DNA from: a virus
Length of the DNA: 64,000 nt
IMG/VR virus record: IMGVR_UViG_3300027969_004705
Coordinates: 1-64,000 of that record
Direction: 5' to 3' (one strand)
Position 1 is the first letter of the stretch. Each line of letters starts with the position of its first letter. This document shows, piece after piece, positions 60,532-64,000 of this stretch. A program made the translations under genes and the position numbers. The notes beneath the pieces are model-generated. The model was not told where the DNA came from and did not search any database. It saw nothing but the letters and a program-made list of their open reading frames with translations.

Positions 60532-61482
60532 ATGTCAAAAAGAAAAAATACAGATCTTAATTCAATTGGTAGCATATACGGTGACATGCTTAGTAATGTA
60601 CGTACAATTGAAGAAAAAGTAAATGAGATTGGAGAGGCACCTTTACAAGATGGTGGACCTCTTGAAAGAGGTGGATTTACAAAGAAAGCTGTTGATAGAC
60701 GTACTCTATCAGATAAAGAAAAAAAAGGTAATTTATATAATAGTGATAACTTATCTGAAGAGGATGAGGAAGGTGAAAAAAAACATTGTAAGCATGCTGA
60801 AGAGGGTTGTGATTGTGATGAGTGTGCTGAATGTAAAGCTAATCAGAAAAAAAACTTAGGAGAAAGTAGAAAAATAGTTAAGAGAAGCTTAAATAATTTT
60901 ATGAGTAAGAAATCTGTATTCGAAAAACTTTATGAAAATGTAATGGGTAATAACTTCTCTTCACCTGATGTTAGTGAAGATAATGTGAAGTTAAACGATA
61001 GGAATGCCCTCGGCTTGGCTGATGCTGACACTGACGATGAATATGGAGACGAGGTTGAAGATCAAGTGACCTTTACTCTTGATCGTGAGACAGCTCAAAA
61101 GCTTATTGACGTTATGCAAGCTGCCCTAGGTGATGTAGAATCTGATATGGAGGACGATGGTATGGAGGATGATGGGATGGAGGATGATGGTATGGGAGAC
61201 GAAAATGATATGTATGATGAAGATGAACAAACAGCTGTTAGTCCTAGCTCTACAACTAGTCATGCTAAGCCAATGAATACCAAATATAACAACGGTAAGA
61301 ATAACAAAGTTGGTAATTTAAAAGCTCCAAAAGAACAGGTACATTCAAAGTATACTGATACCGTAGGACATGTCGGTGATTATGGTCATGCTTTAGTTAA
61401 TGCAAAATATGCTGACGGTAAGGTTAACAAAGTACAATCTGATACCAAGTCTGAAATTGGTAAGAATATGTTCGAGCTGTAA
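60532..61482 (+). CDS. acidic structural or scaffold-type protein with MEDDG repeats
   Basis: 316 residues. A Cys/His-rich acidic patch (KHCKHAEEGCDCDECAEC, about 83-101) could bind a metal. A helical segment (QVTFTLDRETAQKLIDVMQA) precedes three MEDDG repeats (206-220). The C-terminal 80 residues contain a duplicated NxKYxxGKxNKV motif. The composition (acidic, repetitive, late promoter, next to terminase and neck genes) suggests a head-assembly or internal protein. No family recognised. Confidence 0.6.
   Translation: MSKRKNTDLNSIGSIYGDMLSNVRTIEEKVNEIGEAPLQDGGPLERGGFTKKAVDRRTLSDKEKKGNLYNSDNLSEEDEEGEKKHCKHAEEGCDCDECAECKANQKKNLGESRKIVKRSLNNFMSKKSVFEKLYENVMGNNFSSPDVSEDNVKLNDRNALGLADADTDDEYGDEVEDQVTFTLDRETAQKLIDVMQAALGDVESDMEDDGMEDDGMEDDGMGDENDMYDEDEQTAVSPSSTTSHAKPMNTKYNNGKNNKVGNLKAPKEQVHSKYTDTVGHVGDYGHALVNAKYADGKVNKVQSDTKSEIGKNMFEL
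61147..61191 (+). repeat. 15-base tandem repeat, three units
   Basis: ATGGAGGA(C/T)GATGG(T/G) repeated at 61147, 61162 and 61177, coding for MEDDG. A fourth, diverged unit follows. Confidence 0.85.
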
Positions 61483-61503
61483 CATAATTATATAAAAAAA
61501 GAG

Positions 61504-61536
61504 AACCCAAAGGATGTTATGTCCTTTGGGTTTTTT
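61504..61536 (+). terminator. rho-independent terminator
   Basis: AACCCAAAGGA pairs with TCCTTTGGGTT around the loop TGTTATG, then a run of T to 61536; 22 bases after the stop of the acidic protein gene. Confidence 0.9.
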
Positions 61537-61544
61537 ATTAAATA
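61537..61544 (+). promoter_or_regulatory. late-type promoter ATTAAATA
   Basis: Six bases before the ATG at 61551, immediately after the terminator T-run. Confidence 0.5.
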
Positions 61545-61550
61545 ATAATA

Positions 61551-61898
61551 ATGACATCTTTTCGGAAATACATTTTAGAATACTATAAAGGTAACTCCAT
61601 TTTAAATGCTAAGATGGTAGGTAATCACAAAGACCCTAATAGAGTGTTCCAACGCAAGAAATCCAACACTGTACCTATCCAGCATAAAACCATACACCCC
61701 CTTATACGTAAAATAAGTGACGGTGAAGTAAATACCAAAACTATAGGAGGATCCGAGCTTAATCATTTATTAAAATTATATAATATGAAGTTTGCACCTG
61801 GAAAAACTAAGGTAATAGGAAATTCTAATGTTTCTATTACTATGAGAGTTAGTCGCGGCGGTATTCAACAAGGTATTTGTAGAAACAGAAAATTATGA
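61551..61898 (+). CDS. small basic protein, unknown
   Basis: 115 residues, strongly basic, with KDPNRVFQRKKSNTVPIQHK and an Arg-rich C-terminus. Coupled by ATGA overlap to the neck protein gene, so probably a head- or neck-assembly factor. No family recognised. Confidence 0.6.
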   Translation: MTSFRKYILEYYKGNSILNAKMVGNHKDPNRVFQRKKSNTVPIQHKTIHPLIRKISDGEVNTKTIGGSELNHLLKLYNMKFAPGKTKVIGNSNVSITMRVSRGGIQQGICRNRKL

Positions 61899-62671
61899 GT
61901 TGTAATACTAATACCGCAAATTGTGACCCTTTAAATATTTTTGCTGCTAATGCAATACCTCAATGTGGTCAGATATTTAGTCCGCATACTTTTCAAGCTG
62001 AGCAATTAATATATAGCAATGCATATAGCGATTTAATTAATAGTTTAGGAGTACCTATTAATTATTATGTTAATACTTTTAACTTTAATACTGCAGACTT
62101 TATATACGGAGAGGAACCAACAAGTAAATTTTTAGGACCTTTTGTTATGCAAATGTTTGTTGAGCTTACTGAGGCATCGATTAACCTTTCAAAATTTGGG
62201 TATGCCGCGGGGGACGACCTAGTTGGTTATCTTCACATTAATACCTTTACAACCACGTTATCTCCGCAAGTTAATTACGCTTTATATAACCAATCTATTG
62301 AACCTAAATCAGGTGATTTAATAGAGATGACAGCTCTTGGATGCGATAGACCTAATGGTAGAGGTTCTAAAATCTTTGAAATTACTGAAAGAGTTGATCA
62401 AGATGTATCTTCACTTAATCCTTTGTTAGGTCATTATGTTTATAGATTGAAAGCGAAACGTTACGAGTATTCATTCGAACCAGGATTAACTGGTGAGTCA
62501 GTTAATGATCAAGTTTTTGATAACTCTTTCTCTGGCATTGTTTCTTCTAGTCTTGTTGGACAATTATCTTCTCAAGCTAAATTATACAACTCAGATATTG
62601 ATATTACATCTAAACAAGTTGTTTTGGATATGGATGCTAATAAGACAGATATATATGGAAGTTATTATTAA
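61895..62671 (+). CDS. 14: neck protein (T4 gp14-like)
   Basis: 258 residues; T4 gp14 is 256. Aligns by eye over about 45-170: LGVPINYYVNT and DFIYGEEPTSKF correspond to T4 RGVECYYVPRE and DLIFGEDLKNKF. NLSKFGYAAGDDLVGYLHIN corresponds to NFGMQVQDEVTLSINP, and EPKSGDLIEM to EPKEGDLIYF. gp14 closes the filled head with gp13. It has no Shine-Dalgarno sequence and is coupled to the small basic protein upstream. Confidence 0.78.
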   Translation: MSCNTNTANCDPLNIFAANAIPQCGQIFSPHTFQAEQLIYSNAYSDLINSLGVPINYYVNTFNFNTADFIYGEEPTSKFLGPFVMQMFVELTEASINLSKFGYAAGDDLVGYLHINTFTTTLSPQVNYALYNQSIEPKSGDLIEMTALGCDRPNGRGSKIFEITERVDQDVSSLNPLLGHYVYRLKAKRYEYSFEPGLTGESVNDQVFDNSFSGIVSSSLVGQLSSQAKLYNSDIDITSKQVVLDMDANKTDIYGSYY

Positions 62672-62687
62672 TAACACCTTGATATAA

Positions 62688-62706
62688 TAATGAACTACCA
62701 TATAAT
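62688..62706 (+). promoter_or_regulatory. AAYGAAC-box TATAAT promoter of the nuclease gene
   Basis: TAATGAACTACCATATAAT with TATAAT ending exactly six bases before the ATG at 62713; TTGATA (62679-62684) 16 bases upstream is a fair -35. Confidence 0.7.
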
Positions 62707-62712
62707 CATTGT

Positions 62713-63408
62713 ATGGTATTCTTTAATGAGGAGCAACACTCTTACACTAATGCAGAAGGCGAGAACTATATCTCTGTAACAACTCTATTATCAAAATATA
62801 AAAACAAATTTGATACAGAAAAACATGCAACAAGGGTAGCTCTAAAAGAAGGTGTTACAAAAGAATTTGTAATACAAATATGGGAAGATATTACAAAAAC
62901 TGCTACAGATAGAGGAACAGAGATTCATAAAGCTTTAGAAGACCACATTACAAAAGCTAAAAATAATAGTGATAAACATAGTGATAAACATAGTGACATA
63001 TGTAAAAGCTATGACGATATTGTTTACAATAATATTGATAAATATAATGTAGTTCTTAGTGAAAAATTATTATACATCGATGAATATAAGGTAGCAGGTA
63101 CAGCTGACTTAATTTATGAACATGATAAATACTTTACAATAGGCGATTTTAAAACCAATAAAAAGTTTAATTTTTCAAGTAAGTATAATGAATACTTTAA
63201 TGAACCTTTAAGTCATCTTAATTATTGCGAGTTTAATAGTTATGCTTTACAGTTATCACTTTATGCATTTATGTATGAAAATTACTCAGGTAAACAATGT
63301 CGAAAGATTGTTATATTTTATTTAGAAAAGGATAAATTCATTCCTATACACTGCAACTATTTAAAGAGTGATGTAATTAATTTACTTAAACATTATAAAA
63401 ATATATAA
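62713..63408 (+). CDS. PD-(D/E)XK nuclease (RecB/Cas4-like exonuclease fold)
   Basis: 231 residues. RGTEIHKALE (68-77) supplies the first acidic/His element; VAGTADLIYE (D132), FTIGDFKTNK (D145, K147) and YALQLSLYAFMYE (Q..xY motif) complete the RecB-type PD-(D/E)XK site. No C-terminal cysteine cluster is present, so it is not a typical Cas4. It may process DNA ends in recombination or packaging. A 12-base tandem repeat at 62968-62999 encodes SDKHSDKHSD in a surface loop. Confidence 0.8.
   Translation: MVFFNEEQHSYTNAEGENYISVTTLLSKYKNKFDTEKHATRVALKEGVTKEFVIQIWEDITKTATDRGTEIHKALEDHITKAKNNSDKHSDKHSDICKSYDDIVYNNIDKYNVVLSEKLLYIDEYKVAGTADLIYEHDKYFTIGDFKTNKKFNFSSKYNEYFNEPLSHLNYCEFNSYALQLSLYAFMYENYSGKQCRKIVIFYLEKDKFIPIHCNYLKSDVINLLKHYKNI
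62968..62999 (+). repeat. 12-base tandem repeat inside the nuclease gene
   Basis: AGTGATAAACAT twice (62968, 62980) and a partial third unit; codes for (SDKH)2SD between residues 86 and 95. Confidence 0.8.
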
Positions 63409-63442
63409 AAAGTTTCTTTTTTGTATTATATATTTATATAAT

Positions 63443-63658
63443 ATGAAAAAAACTGCTATACTTAAAAAGCTAAGTCAGTATGTAGATAATATTTTCGAAA
63501 ATCTTGATAATATTTCAACATTACTTGAATTAGATCTAGAAGATGATGAACTATGTCTTTTATCTGAACAATTTAAAAAAATTGTTGAAGAAGCAATTAG
63601 TGAGAATGAAGATTGTAACTACAACGATATTGTAGAGTATATTAACAATACTTATTAA
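63443..63658 (+). CDS. small acidic protein, unknown
   Basis: 71 residues; helical, very acidic in the second half (EDDELCLLSEQFKKIVEEAI). The stop shares a base with the ATG of the next gene. Function unknown. Confidence 0.6.
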   Translation: MKKTAILKKLSQYVDNIFENLDNISTLLELDLEDDELCLLSEQFKKIVEEAISENEDCNYNDIVEYINNTY

Positions 63659-64000
63659 TGAAAAAGATATTAATAATTGGTAAGGGATATATTGGTAATA
63701 TATTATTTAATAACTTACGTCAAAATAATTTACATGTACAAATTATTAGTAAGCAAGATATAGACTATACTAATAATGATATATTCACAACATTTTTATT
63801 ATCTAATAAAACGTTTGATTATGTTATAAATTGCTCTGGCTATACTGGCATTCCTAATATAGATCAAGCTGAAACAAATAAAGCAGAATGTTGGAAGTAT
63901 AATGTGTCAGTGCCGTATAATGTCAGTAAAATATGCGCGTTACATAATATCGAATTTATTAACATATCAACCGGCTGTATTTATTCAGGATACAGTAAAG
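63658..64000 (+). CDS. NAD(P)-dependent nucleotide-sugar epimerase/reductase, 5' part
   Basis: Open to the window end (about 114 residues seen). MKKILIIGKGYIGNIL is a Rossmann NAD(P)-binding start with G.GYIG. FDYVINCSGYTGIPNIDQAE and FINISTGCIYSG match dTDP-4-dehydrorhamnose reductase-like short-chain dehydrogenases, with the first catalytic Ser/Thr in STGCIYSG. It would act in sugar-nucleotide synthesis, which fits with two glycosyltransferases in the window. The start at 63658 shares one base with the previous stop. Confidence 0.75.
   Translation, partial: MKKILIIGKGYIGNILFNNLRQNNLHVQIISKQDIDYTNNDIFTTFLLSNKTFDYVINCSGYTGIPNIDQAETNKAECWKYNVSVPYNVSKICALHNIEFINISTGCIYSGYSK

Noticed and set aside
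62713-63408. Cas4 / CRISPR-related nuclease
   Set aside because: No iron-sulfur cysteine cluster, no cas genes and no CRISPR array; a generic RecB-type nuclease is the safer call.
1-64000. tRNA genes, CRISPR arrays, insertion sequences, integrase
   Set aside because: No gap is long enough for tRNA clusters and none of the motifs or repeats for these elements was found.

Overview
The window is part of the genome of a contractile-tailed (myovirus) phage of the T4 superfamily. Evidence: T4-type DNA polymerase C-terminus, UvsX recombinase, gp41-type helicase, gp32-type single-strand binding protein, gp45 clamp, gp44 clamp loader, gp61-type primase, T4 RNase H-type 5' nuclease, gp17 terminase, gp18 sheath, gp19 tube, gp6/gp25/gp53-type baseplate proteins and a gp14-type neck protein. 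The DNA is very AT-rich, genes are packed with 1-20 bp overlaps, and no gap exceeds about 110 bp. The usual T4 gene order is broken up and divergence is high, so this looks like a distant T4 relative. The host cannot be named from the sequence. No tRNA, CRISPR, integrase or transposase is visible, and both ends of the window cut through genes.

Layout. 1-16.3 kb is mostly plus strand: polymerase end, LSm-like protein, metallophosphoesterase, UvsX, a QueC-like PP-loop enzyme, a class II glutamine amidotransferase overlapping a glycosyltransferase, helicase, DHH phosphoesterase, SSB, clamp, 5' nuclease, primase, a membrane zinc-ribbon protein and a GT8 glycosyltransferase. Two minus-strand genes (3.9-4.9 and 14.0-14.5 kb) carry late-type promoters. 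16.3-40.3 kb is one minus-strand block of tail fibres, lectin-like, beta-propeller and PKD proteins and baseplate wedge (gp6, gp25). 40.3-43.8 kb holds small genes on both strands, a thermonuclease, the clamp loader, dUTPase and a possible small terminase. 43.8-60.5 kb is minus strand: baseplate hub, tape measure and chaperones, tube, a homing endonuclease, sheath, tube-like protein and large terminase. 60.5-64 kb is plus strand: acidic virion-type protein, neck protein, PD-(D/E)XK nuclease and the start of a nucleotide-sugar reductase.

Expression logic is the most striking thing. Shine-Dalgarno sequences are absent. Many early/middle-type genes have a TATAAT hexamer whose end lies 5-7 (usually exactly 6) bases before the start codon, and many structural genes have a T4-late-like TATAAATA octamer usually exactly 5 bases before it. 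With the known spacing of these elements to the transcription start, both place +1 on the first base of the start codon, which predicts systematic leaderless mRNAs. Five of the TATAAT promoters share an upstream AAYGAAC box. The clear exception is the SSB gene, which has a roughly 52-base A/C-rich unstructured leader, as expected for autoregulation of the T4 gene 32 kind. Several terminators are embedded in the coding sequence of convergent neighbours.

Functionally the plus-strand genes supply replication, recombination and nucleotide metabolism plus a possible base- or sugar-modification cluster. The minus-strand blocks build the tail and package DNA.
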